This document shows positions 57,089 through 64,000 of a stretch of DNA of 64,000 bases, piece by piece. Position 1 is the stretch's first letter; every line of letters starts with the position of its first letter. The position numbers and the translations under genes are program-made. Below the pieces are notes generated by a model, which saw nothing but the letters and a program-made list of their open reading frames with translations, was not told the origin of the DNA and searched no databases. Origin of the DNA: a virus. The stretch covers positions 1 through 64,000 of the IMG/VR virus record IMGVR_UViG_3300032282_001282; one strand, given 5' to 3'.

Positions 57089-57134
57089 GATGTCTCCTTT
57101 TAAGTTAATACGCTGTCATCAACAGCATTTACGT

Positions 57135-57163
57135 ATTATGCACGAATTTTTTGCATTGTGCAA
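57135..57163 (-). promoter_or_regulatory. Sigma70-type promoter of the HTH gene
   Basis: On the minus strand TTGCAC, a 17-bp spacer and CATAAT lie 46 nt before the ATG. The spacer includes an inverted repeat GCAC/GTGC, a possible autoregulatory operator. Confidence 0.6.
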
Positions 57164-57172
57164 CAACTATTT

Positions 57173-57784
57173 TTACCGAACCTTAATACCTTTACCCAGA
57201 ATTGTACCATAAATGGGTGCTTCGTGTGTAAACAATACTTCAAACCCGTGATTCAGTAAAAACGGAACTGCCGCACCCGACTTTCCTGTGTAGTGCCCAA
57301 AATAAGGATTGTACCAAGTATCATCGCATATGACAATACTTACAGGAGCCAAGGCCTTCAAGGCCAACTCGGCCTGCCGCAAATGGGCACGTTGGCTATT
57401 AACATTATTCATTTCTAAACCCAGTTCAGAATAACGTTGTTTTTGTTCTTCAATGAAATCAATTTTTTTGTCTGGGTGCCAATCCCAATCAAAATTGTCT
57501 AAGTACAATAGACTAATAAAACCAATGTGTGCAGGAAACTGCTGTAAGAAGTCTTCGCCTGTGCTGTTTACAACATCAACTGTGGGCAAGTCTAACAAGC
57601 GAATGATATCACAGTGATGTGGGTCAACATCGACTGTAGTCAAAAACCTTCCACGCATTTCGCCCCATTTGGCCAGCACTTGTGTACTGCCGTCATCACC
57701 TGACCGTCCTGTGCCAATCTCTACCCAGACGCCTTTGGTTAATTGATCTAGGTATTGTTCTGCGTGTTTAAATACCTGGCCCAT
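57173..57784 (-). CDS. Class I SAM-dependent methyltransferase-like protein
   Basis: This 203-aa protein has GVWVEIGTGRSGDDGSTQVL (SAM-binding motif I), TTVDVDPHHCD, VDVVNSTGEDF and LYLDNFDWDWH. It resembles the methyltransferase-24 group. The substrate is unknown. It overlaps the 77-aa gene by 1 nt. Confidence 0.65.
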   Translation of the reverse strand: MGQVFKHAEQYLDQLTKGVWVEIGTGRSGDDGSTQVLAKWGEMRGRFLTTVDVDPHHCDIIRLLDLPTVDVVNSTGEDFLQQFPAHIGFISLLYLDNFDWDWHPDKKIDFIEEQKQRYSELGLEMNNVNSQRAHLRQAELALKALAPVSIVICDDTWYNPYFGHYTGKSGAAVPFLLNHGFEVLFTHEAPIYGTILGKGIKVR

Positions 57785-58017
57785 TACTTTTTAAGTTCTT
57801 CTAGTACCAGTCGTTTGCTACGTTCAACATCTTCGTCGGCCATTGCTTTAATAAAGCGGCCGCCAAAAATATTAACTAGATCTAATACAGCTTCTTTGCC
57901 TTGATCAGTTAAATGACAATAATCATGACCCACATTTGAATGATAAAAATACTTTGAATCTTGTAGTAACTCTTTGATACTGCCAACCATCATTTTTTCA
58001 ACATCGTTTGATCGCAT
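57784..58017 (-). CDS. Small helical phage protein
   Basis: This 77-aa protein starts at 58017 (MRSNDVEKMMVGSIKELL) because the longer reading from 58089 overlaps the 127-aa gene. It has a GAGGAT ribosome-binding site. The protein has helices (KYFYHSNVGHDYCHLTDQGK, then AMADEDVERSKRLVLEEL). Confidence 0.6.
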   Translation of the reverse strand: MRSNDVEKMMVGSIKELLQDSKYFYHSNVGHDYCHLTDQGKEAVLDLVNIFGGRFIKAMADEDVERSKRLVLEELKK

Positions 58018-58021
58018 ACGT

Positions 58022-58405
58022 TTAATCCTCATCCTTAGGCCACTCACTTGGATGCCAACCCAGAGTTGCAAAATCTTTAAGTATTTCATCTGTTACAGTT
58101 CCTTCGCCCACATAGCCCTTGGTGCCACTTTCATCACCATTGCCTAATCCACTGCCCATTCCCGAGCAGTACCAATCCATGTAGTCTCCTCCACGGCCCT
58201 GAAATTGTGCCACAATACCACCAGCACTACGCCAACTACATGACCAGTAGTCATCTTTAAGTACTGGCCACACTTCAGCTTTTTGCCAGCGTATGTTGCA
58301 CATGGACGCATATACGTTCTGTGCGTAGGTTTCGCTGGATCTTATTTTATCTAAAAACCATTGACAGTTACTTAGATCTTTAAATAAATCTTGTTGCTCT
58401 TGCAT
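58022..58405 (-). CDS. Conserved phage protein, paralog of the 130-aa protein
   Basis: This 127-aa protein with YAQNVYASMCNIRW, CSWRSAGGIVAQF, DYMDWYCSGMGSGLG and VTDEILKDFATLGW matches the paralog at 56356-56748. It starts on the stop of the 57-aa gene (TAATG). Confidence 0.6.
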   Translation of the reverse strand: MQEQQDLFKDLSNCQWFLDKIRSSETYAQNVYASMCNIRWQKAEVWPVLKDDYWSCSWRSAGGIVAQFQGRGGDYMDWYCSGMGSGLGNGDESGTKGYVGEGTVTDEILKDFATLGWHPSEWPKDED

Positions 58406-58578
58406 TAATCAATTACTTTACTAACTACAATACGACCTTGTTCTACTTGCCAAAGCAGAGTATCGCCTTCACGCCAACCAGCATGAATTAAAACATCGTC
58501 CGGCAATGGCAAAATTAGATCTCCAGTTTCGGGATCTTCTTCGACTGTAACAGTCCATGCTCGTTCATTATTTTCCAT
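58405..58578 (-). CDS. Small AbrB/antitoxin-like protein
   Basis: This 57-aa protein reads MENNERAWTVTVEEDPETGD and continues with LPLPDDVLIHAGWREGDT. It ends LLWQVEQGRIVVSKVID, the pattern of a SpoVT/AbrB-like DNA-binding beta barrel (PDDVL..AGW.EGD.L.W). The ATG is at 58578, and it overlaps the DUF2693-like gene by 11 nt upstream. A transcription regulator role is plausible. Confidence 0.75.
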   Translation of the reverse strand: MENNERAWTVTVEEDPETGDLILPLPDDVLIHAGWREGDTLLWQVEQGRIVVSKVID

Positions 58579-58873
58579 CAATAACCTTTATCTCTAGTAC
58601 ATTGGCGACTCGAAAGCTACGCCATTCGTTTTTATCCAGGCAAAACACACTTAAAGTTTCGGGCTTGTATAAACGAGTTTGGTGAAACTCGTTGGCATCA
58701 CGCTGTGGCATTGCCGCTTCACGTAGAGTGCAGGGCATAGTGCGTACAGTACCATCTACTTTAGTAAATGTTACTTCGCAGTCGTGTTCGTGTAGCAAAT
58801 GACGCAGTTCTCTATTTCTAGAATCTAGATCTAAAAAATCAGCAGGCTCGTTGTATCTGATACCGTATGTCAT
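58568..58873 (-). CDS. DUF2693-like SH3-fold protein
   Basis: This 101-aa protein has EVTFTKVDGTVRTMPCTLRE, then LSVFCLDKNEWRSFRVANV. It matches the DUF2693 family of phage proteins, which take an SH3-like barrel. Function is unknown. It begins one base before the end of the 54-aa gene. Confidence 0.65.
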   Translation of the reverse strand: MTYGIRYNEPADFLDLDSRNRELRHLLHEHDCEVTFTKVDGTVRTMPCTLREAAMPQRDANEFHQTRLYKPETLSVFCLDKNEWRSFRVANVLEIKVIDGK

Positions 58874-59037
58874 TATTCTTCCTTGCCGCGACTACGACTT
58901 CCTTTAACACGGGCCGCAAGTTCTTCAACTCTAACATGGTCCTTGATAAACTGACGTCGATGTTGCGGGTTCATAATTGTTGCCGCAATACGTTTAACTG
59001 ATTTTGAAATTTTTACAGCACGTGGATCATACGACAT
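58873..59037 (-). CDS. Small basic phage protein
   Basis: This 54-aa protein starts at 59037 (MSYDPRAVKISKSVKRIAAT) rather than at an upstream in-frame start at 59205 that would overlap the 82-aa gene. It is Arg/Lys-rich (HRRQFIKDHVRVEELAARVK) and may bind nucleic acid. Confidence 0.6.
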   Translation of the reverse strand: MSYDPRAVKISKSVKRIAATIMNPQHRRQFIKDHVRVEELAARVKGSRSRGKEE

Positions 59038-59275
59038 TGCGAATCCTTTCTTCATCTTTTGAGTGCATTCTACCCGGCTCTCTATTAGTATAAAACTTTT
59101 CATCAGGAATTGCAACCACCATAATTTGATCCATTGTATTGCAATATGGGTCAAGTGGATTAGCATACTTAATAATAGCACACTTAGTTTCTTCACCTTC
59201 TTCAAATCGTTCTAGCTTAGCCAATAGGGTAAGTAGGTTACGCTTTGACAGATAAATTCTTTCTTCAGGGTACAT
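59027..59275 (-). CDS. Conserved small phage protein (SKRNLLTLLAKL)
   Basis: This 82-aa protein has LSKRNLLTLLAKLERFEEGE, then CAIIKYANPLDPYCN and IPDEKFYTNREPGRMHSKD. This arrangement is common in small phage proteins near ligase or nucleotide genes, with no known function. It has an AAGGA site. Confidence 0.65.
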   Translation of the reverse strand: MYPEERIYLSKRNLLTLLAKLERFEEGEETKCAIIKYANPLDPYCNTMDQIMVVAIPDEKFYTNREPGRMHSKDEERIRNVV

Positions 59276-59283
59276 AATAGTCC

Positions 59284-59364
59284 TTAAATTACTGGTACAT
59301 TACTGCTGGTTAAATGTATAAACAACAATACCGTTATTGCAACACAAAAAACACAGTCAATCAT
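59284..59364 (-). CDS. Tiny membrane protein (26 aa)
   Basis: A 26-codon frame MIDCVFCVAITVLLFIHLTS ends in SSNVPVI. It is a single transmembrane helix with two cysteines. Its ATG overlaps the stop of the 34-aa gene as ATGA, indicating coupled translation. It is small, but the coupling and hydrophobicity are supportive. Confidence 0.5.
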   Translation of the reverse strand: MIDCVFCVAITVLLFIHLTSSNVPVI

Positions 59365-59465
59365 ACAACGAGTCCAATCAATAGGCCGAGGCCAAATGAC
59401 ATAATACATACCCACATTAGTGCAAGTGGGTACCAAATATGATGCTCTAAGATTTTTTTAATCAA
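59361..59465 (-). CDS. Tiny membrane protein (34 aa)
   Basis: The TTG start overlaps the ligase stop (TTGA), and a 34-codon frame MIKKILEHHIWYPLALMWVC leads into SFGLGLLIGLVV. It is a single transmembrane helix with a basic cytoplasmic start. It could modulate another membrane protein, and no family is known. Confidence 0.5.
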   Translation of the reverse strand: MIKKILEHHIWYPLALMWVCIMSFGLGLLIGLVV

Positions 59466-60772
59466 ATCTTTTCGCCTGCTTCAAATCCACGGAAGCCTTT
59501 AAAGCGGGGGAACCTTAGACTGTACGATCCGTCTTGGTTTTGTGTAACAGCGTCTGCACGTACTTCGACAATATTACCAACAAGGTTATCCCGACTGGCC
59601 CAATAAGTAATGCGATTATCATCTGTAAGTCCGCTTCCGACATTGGTGCGAATAAGTTTACCATCATCCATTCCTTCGACAATTAATGCACCCAGTCGGC
59701 CTACGTTCTTACCTGTACCTTCTTCAGTGCCTACTACAGTTAGTGAAACTTCAATAAAGGGTTTAAGTTTAAGCCATGCCACGCTACGCTTACATTCGTA
59801 AATAGCATCAGGATCTTTGATCATAATACCTTCGTAGCCACCGGCAACTGCCTGTGCGTTAATCATTTTAAATCGTTCTTGGCCTTTAATAGTGTCAAGG
59901 TCAACAAGTTCTTGTCCCAGCACACTGACGTTGGGCATAAACTCTTTAAGGGGGTCATACCAAATCTTTAGTGCATTACTACGTTCACGCTGGCTAACAT
60001 GACCAATGCCTTCTTTAAACTCACGCAAAGTAATGATATCAAACAAATTAAGTACAGCATCATTGGCATTGACATCACTCTTACGATGCACCTGACGCAT
60101 AAGGTCTTGGAAACTGCTAGACATTACTTCGCCGTCAAATACCATTGGCTCTTGCAAGTATTTGGCATGACGTGCAAACTGATCTTTGATGTGCGGAAAG
60201 TTTACCAGTTCCTTACCATTTCGACTATACTGATCAACATGGCCACTAGGAAAAACGATAGTGATAACCCGTACCCCATCAAGTTTAACTTCCACCAATC
60301 TGGATCCTTGTACTTTACTTTCATGATTTGCACTATCATGTGCAAGCTGGCAACTAAAGACAGGAATAACAAAATTTGCATTGATTTTCTCCACCATCTT
60401 GTTAATGGTTTTTTCACTTACACCACAACGTAGGTCTTTAATAAGAATAAGTCTGTACCACTTATTCCATTCGTCCTCACGAGCATTTAGACGCAAAAAG
60501 TTTACAGCAGTACGAGCCGCATCGCCGGTAAGTTCACGCTTGCTCAATTGTTCAGCAATACGCCAAAAGTTATCGGGACTAATACCTTTACCGTTGCCGG
60601 ACTTTTCTTCTACTTGTTTAATACCAAAAGTAATCATAGAGTCCAATGCGGCACGGGCACCGCGGAAGAACTCAACATTGTTGGCTTGAGCTTCACGCTC
60701 AACAACAGATTCTTTGAACAAGCGACTGTTATCGCTTTCAAGTTCTTGTACAACTTCCCAGGGTTTCAGCAT
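59462..60772 (-). CDS. ATP-dependent DNA ligase (T4 gp30-like)
   Basis: This 436-aa protein has motif I VEVKLDGVR with the adenylated Lys163, FDGEVM (motif III/IIIa), GYEGIMIKDPDA (motif IV) and AWLKLKPF (motif V). An N-terminal helical domain precedes it as in T4 gp30 (487 aa). It seals nicks during replication and repair. The promoter at 60798-60826 lies upstream. Confidence 0.93.
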   Translation of the reverse strand: MLKPWEVVQELESDNSRLFKESVVEREAQANNVEFFRGARAALDSMITFGIKQVEEKSGNGKGISPDNFWRIAEQLSKRELTGDAARTAVNFLRLNAREDEWNKWYRLILIKDLRCGVSEKTINKMVEKINANFVIPVFSCQLAHDSANHESKVQGSRLVEVKLDGVRVITIVFPSGHVDQYSRNGKELVNFPHIKDQFARHAKYLQEPMVFDGEVMSSSFQDLMRQVHRKSDVNANDAVLNLFDIITLREFKEGIGHVSQRERSNALKIWYDPLKEFMPNVSVLGQELVDLDTIKGQERFKMINAQAVAGGYEGIMIKDPDAIYECKRSVAWLKLKPFIEVSLTVVGTEEGTGKNVGRLGALIVEGMDDGKLIRTNVGSGLTDDNRITYWASRDNLVGNIVEVRADAVTQNQDGSYSLRFPRFKGFRGFEAGEKI

Positions 60773-60797
60773 TGGAGCTCCTAATTAATATACAGTT

Positions 60798-60826
60798 ATT
60801 ATAGCATTATGAACAATACGGGTCAA
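60798..60826 (-). promoter_or_regulatory. Early-type promoter of the ligase gene
   Basis: On the minus strand TTGACC, a 17-bp spacer and TATAAT lie 26 nt before the ligase ATG. The spacer ends in CATAATGC, similar to but not identical with the TTCCCAAAATG family. It overlaps the stop of the WGR gene. Confidence 0.75.
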
Positions 60827-61104
60827 GCAGATAGCATGGCCCACATTGTGGTTTGTTCCAAATCTTTTTCAAACTCTGGATAGACTTGGTCCAAATTATT
60901 TTTGTCTACTTTACGATATCCTTTATCGGATTTTTTATAAATCAACTTATCAAGGTCTCGTGAAGTTCCGGTGAATGCTTTGGTTTGCAATTTCTTACCA
61001 CGTCTACCCCAAACGGTAGTGTAGTTATTCTTACCTAGTTCAAGTACAATCCACACTTTGTCGTGGTTGTCTTCTTTGCACCAACCAATCCAACGATAGT
61101 CCAT
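60823..61104 (-). CDS. WGR-domain-like protein
   Basis: This 93-aa protein has HDKVWIVLELGKNNYTTVWG, then RRGKKLQTKAFTG and DLDKLIYKKSDKGYRKV. It is a stand-alone WGR domain, found in PARPs and some bacterial DNA-end proteins. It probably binds DNA or RNA. It overlaps the Api92-like gene by 1 nt. Confidence 0.65.
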   Translation of the reverse strand: MDYRWIGWCKEDNHDKVWIVLELGKNNYTTVWGRRGKKLQTKAFTGTSRDLDKLIYKKSDKGYRKVDKNNLDQVYPEFEKDLEQTTMWAMLSA

Positions 61105-61649
61105 TATTTCTCCTCAGGGGGATTGTGCGGTGTAAGTCCAGTTTCTTCTACACCTTCTTTGTACCATGTAGTAACTTCGTCTTCGTTTTCAGCTTCCCAT
61201 TCAGCCATTGACTCACTGATGCAGTATGCGTCATCTAATTCTTGCGGTAATTGTTGTACTACATCACTAGAGCTCATGCTGGATAAGTCGTAATAGTCGT
61301 CGCTTCCGTTTTCCCACACGCCAGCAAATGCCGAACCAGACTCATAATATGTTGCATAAACTGTAAAGCCTAAGTCAATAAATTTCTCATAGGCCGCAAT
61401 GGGCGGCGACCATGCAGAGTCAAAGTAAAAAACAATTTCGTTATCGTCCCAAGTTTGGATACCGTTACCATCGCCCACGTCCCACTTAGTGCCCCAATTG
61501 GCCACAGACCAGTCATAGTCCCATTCACCAGTTGGGTTGGGGATAAACTCGTTTAAGAACTTACCTTCGGCAAATGCCGCTTTAGCACGAACAATCATTG
61601 CAGGATCGTCGTGTGTAAGAGTTAGCGTATTACCGCACCAATTAGGCAT
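61104..61649 (-). CDS. Api92/YubB-like ferredoxin-fold protein
   Basis: This 181-aa protein has the start MPNWCGNTLTLTHDDP and DSAWSPPIAAYEKFIDLGFT, characteristic of DUF1281/Api92-like proteins on plasmids and phages. The acidic C-terminal tail is variable. Its function is not known. Confidence 0.75.
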   Translation of the reverse strand: MPNWCGNTLTLTHDDPAMIVRAKAAFAEGKFLNEFIPNPTGEWDYDWSVANWGTKWDVGDGNGIQTWDDNEIVFYFDSAWSPPIAAYEKFIDLGFTVYATYYESGSAFAGVWENGSDDYYDLSSMSSSDVVQQLPQELDDAYCISESMAEWEAENEDEVTTWYKEGVEETGLTPHNPPEEK

Positions 61650-62086
61650 TATGCAGTCTCCTGTGTTGACTTAATTACAGCTTCGTGCAAAGGCGTAAAC
61701 TCTTTACGATATGCACTCACATACCAAACACCTGAATCCATAATGTAGTAGAATTCGGCGCCCGAGCCATCGTAATAGTCCATCCATTCCGCTTCGCTAC
61801 CAAAGCTCTTAAACTCAGTACCTTCTTCGCCGCGGTCACGGCCGTAAAATGTAGTCCAGGTGGCTTCTTCACTGCCCTCTACAGCACGTAGATCGAATGA
61901 ATGTTGCAGACCAATTTCTTCACGAAGGCTACTGATGTCACCTAGTGCTACCAGGTTGTTGGCCTTGGCGCTGTTATAGTGCTCAAGCAAGATAGCACCG
62001 TTATGTTCAATATAACCATCCCAATGGCAATAAACTGCCTTAATGCGATCACCGTGTTTTACAGCAATAGTTGAACGAGTACCCAT
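61649..62086 (-). CDS. Conserved phage protein (MGTRSTIA family)
   Basis: This 145-aa protein has MGTRSTIAVKHGDRIKAVYC, then HWDGYIEHNGAILLEHY, a start shared by many phage proteins of unknown role. Further blocks are DYYDGSGAEFYYIMDSGVWY. It starts on the stop of the SWIM gene, with a 1-nt overlap. Confidence 0.7.
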   Translation of the reverse strand: MGTRSTIAVKHGDRIKAVYCHWDGYIEHNGAILLEHYNSAKANNLVALGDISSLREEIGLQHSFDLRAVEGSEEATWTTFYGRDRGEEGTEFKSFGSEAEWMDYYDGSGAEFYYIMDSGVWYVSAYRKEFTPLHEAVIKSTQETA

Positions 62087-62430
62087 TATGCAATCTCCTT
62101 AACATGTTTACAATCGCCACGGAATGTATATCCGGGACAGCTACATTTTAGCATATTGTCGATTTTTTCAACAACATACACATCACCTTTAGAACCAGTA
62201 AATTCCCACTTTTCAGTTTTTACATCGTCTAAACTTACTTCACCTAACTCACGCACTTCACGAAATGTTCTACGACGTGCATCAAACGTGTACGGCTTCT
62301 TGAATACTGTTACTTCTTCTGTACCTGCCTTAAGGTAACCGTACATCTTACTTTTATCTGTGGTTAGTAGATAAATGTGATTGGGCGTAGGGCTTGCCCA
62401 ATCTGCGGTTGTTTCTTTGTAGAACTTCAT
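62086..62430 (-). CDS. SWIM zinc-finger protein
   Basis: This 114-aa protein ends CSCPGYTFRGDCKHVKEIA, the CxC...CxH signature of SWIM fingers, preceded by a beta-rich region. SWIM domains bind DNA or proteins. It overlaps its neighbours by 1 nt. Confidence 0.7.
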   Translation of the reverse strand: MKFYKETTADWASPTPNHIYLLTTDKSKMYGYLKAGTEEVTVFKKPYTFDARRRTFREVRELGEVSLDDVKTEKWEFTGSKGDVYVVEKIDNMLKCSCPGYTFRGDCKHVKEIA

Positions 62431-62774
62431 TAGTCTAAACGGCTACCAGCGTATGCACGGAAACCATATTTCTCAAAAACCTTTGCCGCGGCACGAGCAC
62501 CTTCTTCTTTGGTGTCAATGTTTTGGCAATGCAAATCGCTAGGGTTCCAAATACTGAAGGCCTTGTTATAGTTCTGCTCCAAACCTGCGGCCTTGAGCGT
62601 CTTGCCCAATTTGGTATTACCTTTGACGCCAAAAATTTCAACCCAGGCAAAGCCACAAGCAAACTGATCTTGACCGCCCAAACGTTCTTGGAAAAACTTT
62701 TCAGCGGCTTCGCGAGCGGCTTGTTTAGCTTCGGCTACAATAGCAACAACTTGATCTTTAGTGTAATCCATCAC
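62430..62774 (-). CDS. Conserved small phage protein (DQFACGFAWV)
   Basis: This 114-aa protein has a helical start (KDQVVAIVAEAKQAAREAAE) followed by DQFACGFAWVEIFGVKGNTK and AKVFEKYGFRAYAGSRLD. This arrangement occurs widely in phage proteins of unknown function. A promoter lies upstream at 62801-62829. Confidence 0.65.
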   Translation of the reverse strand: MMDYTKDQVVAIVAEAKQAAREAAEKFFQERLGGQDQFACGFAWVEIFGVKGNTKLGKTLKAAGLEQNYNKAFSIWNPSDLHCQNIDTKEEGARAAAKVFEKYGFRAYAGSRLD

Positions 62775-62800
62775 AGGCTCCTTTTAATTACGATACACAT

Positions 62801-62829
62801 AGTATAACATTTTGGGAATTTCGGGTCTA
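62801..62829 (-). promoter_or_regulatory. Early-type promoter with TTCCCAAAATG spacer motif
   Basis: On the minus strand TAGACC, a 17-bp spacer including ATTCCCAAAATG and TATACT lie 27 nt before the ATG at 62774. Confidence 0.75.
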
Positions 62830-62837
62830 CCGAAATC

Positions 62838-63116
62838 TTACATGGACCAATATGTTTCACTTGCAGGACTGCAACAATTTGGGGTATTAACATCTTCCTC
62901 AAATGTCTTGCCCGTCATTAGGTTAGTACGGGTAACCATACGGGGTTTATAACTGTCACGAGTAATAATTTGAAGTTGGTTAGCACTCCAACCTGCTTTA
63001 TTAATCAAACGGGTTACTGTAGCCTTTGCGGCACCCCAAGTCTTGTATGCACGAGTCTTGTTTGGGCCGTCTGTAACAATAAGACCAGTACCCTTAGAAA
63101 CAATGTAAAAACTCAT
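62838..63116 (-). CDS. Small phage protein, first gene of the right-end unit
   Basis: This 92-aa protein starts at 63116 (MSFYIVSKGTGLIVTDGPN), with AAGGAG at 7-12 nt upstream. The longer reading from 63239 would run through the promoter. KTRAYKTWGAAKATVTRLIN and a C-terminal pair of Cys (PNCCSP) are notable. No family is recognised. Confidence 0.65.
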   Translation of the reverse strand: MSFYIVSKGTGLIVTDGPNKTRAYKTWGAAKATVTRLINKAGWSANQLQIITRDSYKPRMVTRTNLMTGKTFEEDVNTPNCCSPASETYWSM

Positions 63117-63146
63117 TTTCAGCTCCTTTTTACTTACTATACCCAT

Positions 63147-63175
63147 ATTATAGCATTTTGGGAATTTAGGGTAAA
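63147..63175 (-). promoter_or_regulatory. Early-type promoter with TTCCCAAAATG spacer motif
   Basis: On the minus strand TTTACC, a 17-bp spacer with AATTCCCAAAATGC and TATAAT lie 31 nt before the ATG at 63116. The terminator of the Bug gene stands just upstream. Confidence 0.75.
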
Positions 63176-63191
63176 CCAAAATTTTAGGTAT

Positions 63192-63222
63192 AAAAAAGCC
63201 CCTTTTACGGGGCTTTAAAGTG
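63192..63222 (-). terminator. Rho-independent terminator of Bug copy 4
   Basis: An 8-bp stem AAAGCCCC/GGGGCTTT with a 6-nt loop is followed on the minus strand by TTTTTT. It lies about 20 nt after the Bug copy 4 stop codon. Confidence 0.8.
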
Positions 63223-63241
63223 TGGGTTTTTCGCAACAATA

Positions 63242-64000
63242 TTATTGTACGTTTTTCTTGGTTTTTTCTAATATTTTAAATGTCTTATTCTGTATTGTAC
63301 GCAAATCCTCAAACGAGCCACCGGCGTTTATAACGCCCGATGTTTTGAGTCTTTCTGCGTATACAGGATTTTTCAACCCTTCCTCAACCACGAGATGTAT
63401 TCTAGCCACAGTTGCTAAATCAGTACCAGCCGGCGCAAATAGTCCATACCAAATGTTCATGTCTAATTCGGGGTGCTTCTTGGATAACGCTGGTAATTTA
63501 ACAGAAGGATTTAATTCGTTGACCGTATGGCTTCCTTCGGGAGTCAGTGCGGCAATAAATTTAATTTTTCCAGCCTGCCATTGTGGCTTTAGTGTACCCA
63601 GTGAATCAATTGAAAAATCCACATTGCCGGCCATCAAATCAATCAGTGCTGGGCCGCCACCTTTGTAGTTGATAATCTGTGGTGCTGGTAATTTTTCCAA
63701 TTTGGCCCAGTATGTAAACAAGTTGGCATTGTGATTGGACCAGTGTGCTATGTTGAATTTGTTGGGATTTTTGCGTACATAGTCCTTGAGTTCTTCATAG
63801 TTGTTAACAGGACTGTTTGCAGGAACAGCAAGAATAAATGTGGCAATACCCATTGGGATAATTGGAGAGAAACTGGCCGGTGTATATTCTATATTTTCTT
63901 GTGCAGTCTTGAAAACAATATTACTGTCCAAGGTACCTTGACTGACCATGAATACTGTGTGTCCGTCTGGATTGGCCTTGGCCACATAGTTGGCGGCAAT
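63242..64000 (-). CDS. Bug/TctC-type solute-binding protein (copy 4), truncated by window edge
   Basis: The C-terminal 252 residues are visible and the frame stays open to the window end (IAANYVAKANPDGHT). The N-terminus and signal peptide would lie beyond 64000. KANPDGHTVFMVSQG, NYKGGGPALIDLMAGNVDFS and LSKKHPELDMNIWYGLFAP are classic Bug features. A GTG at 63985 is not the real start. The terminator downstream ends the transcript. Confidence 0.85.
   Translation of the reverse strand: MAANYVAKANPDGHTVFMVSQGTLDSNIVFKTAQENIEYTPASFSPIIPMGIATFILAVPANSPVNNYEELKDYVRKNPNKFNIAHWSNHNANLFTYWAKLEKLPAPQIINYKGGGPALIDLMAGNVDFSIDSLGTLKPQWQAGKIKFIAALTPEGSHTVNELNPSVKLPALSKKHPELDMNIWYGLFAPAGTDLATVARIHLVVEEGLKNPVYAERLKTSGVINAGGSFEDLRTIQNKTFKILEKTKKNVQ

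Noticed and set aside
1-64000. CRISPR array, insertion sequence, integrase or tRNA genes
   Set aside because: I saw no regularly spaced repeats, transposase or integrase reading frames, or complete tRNA cloverleaf by eye; a dedicated tRNA search was not possible here.

Overview
The window reads as a 64-kb piece of a large T4-like (myovirus-type) phage genome of a Gram-negative host. All but two genes lie on the minus strand in tightly packed, start/stop-overlapping operons. Phage hallmarks are a T4-type sliding-clamp loader ATPase, an ATP-dependent DNA ligase, a DsbA-like late-transcription factor, PhoH, a gp31/GroES-like co-chaperonin, a GH19 endolysin with holin and spanins, very large tail/fibre proteins ending in an S74-type chaperone, and late-promoter motifs of the type (T/G)ATAAATA. 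Base composition is AT-rich. A Burkholderiales-type porin and several Bug/TctC solute-binding proteins, families strongly expanded in Burkholderiales, suggest a betaproteobacterial (perhaps freshwater) host. That host assignment is an inference.

Layout, left to right. 0-10.5 kb: DsbA-like protein, an esterase-like protein, a deaminase fusion, a zinc metallopeptidase, Dps, several probable virion or prohead proteins, an NMN adenylyltransferase-like enzyme and a glycosyltransferase. 10.5-14.5 kb: ClpA-like unfoldase and DnaJ. 14.6-17.4 kb: lysis region. 17.4-18.5 kb: two probable structural proteins. 18.5-29.6 kb: the most unusual region, with three Bug-type periplasmic binding proteins, three PP-loop ATPases, two 2OG-Fe(II)-oxygenase-like proteins and two TRAP/DctP-like proteins that lack signal peptides. 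These are arranged as repeated modules around phoH. 29.6-35.7 kb: HAD enzyme, clamp loader, GroES-like protein, a DnaE-like fragment and small genes. 35.7-44.7 kb: four tail or fibre proteins. 44.8-47.1 kb: ErpA-like Fe-S carrier, ADP-ribosyltransferase-like protein, superoxide dismutase-like protein, translation factor IF-1 and others. 47.1-50.2 kb: a tandem array of small genes, most ending in an LRW-like motif that often doubles as the next gene's ribosome-binding site. 50.3-54.7 kb: full-length porin, ADP-heptose genes (epimerase, kinase, nucleotidyltransferase), a cupin, an SGNH hydrolase and small exported proteins. 54.8-63.1 kb: early-type small genes, metallophosphoesterase, methyltransferase, DNA ligase and two tiny membrane ORFs. 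63.2-64 kb: a fourth Bug protein cut by the window edge.

Two promoter classes can be seen. Late-type (T/G)ATAAATA boxes precede tail, lysis and several module genes. Sigma70-type promoters with 17-bp spacers precede early-type genes, and four of these share a spacer motif TTCCCAA(A/T)ATG. Taken together, the phage appears to carry an envelope and nutrient-acquisition set (porin plus at least four Bug proteins), redox and iron genes (Dps, SOD, ErpA), protein-quality genes (Clp, DnaJ, GroES) and a translation factor (IF-1).
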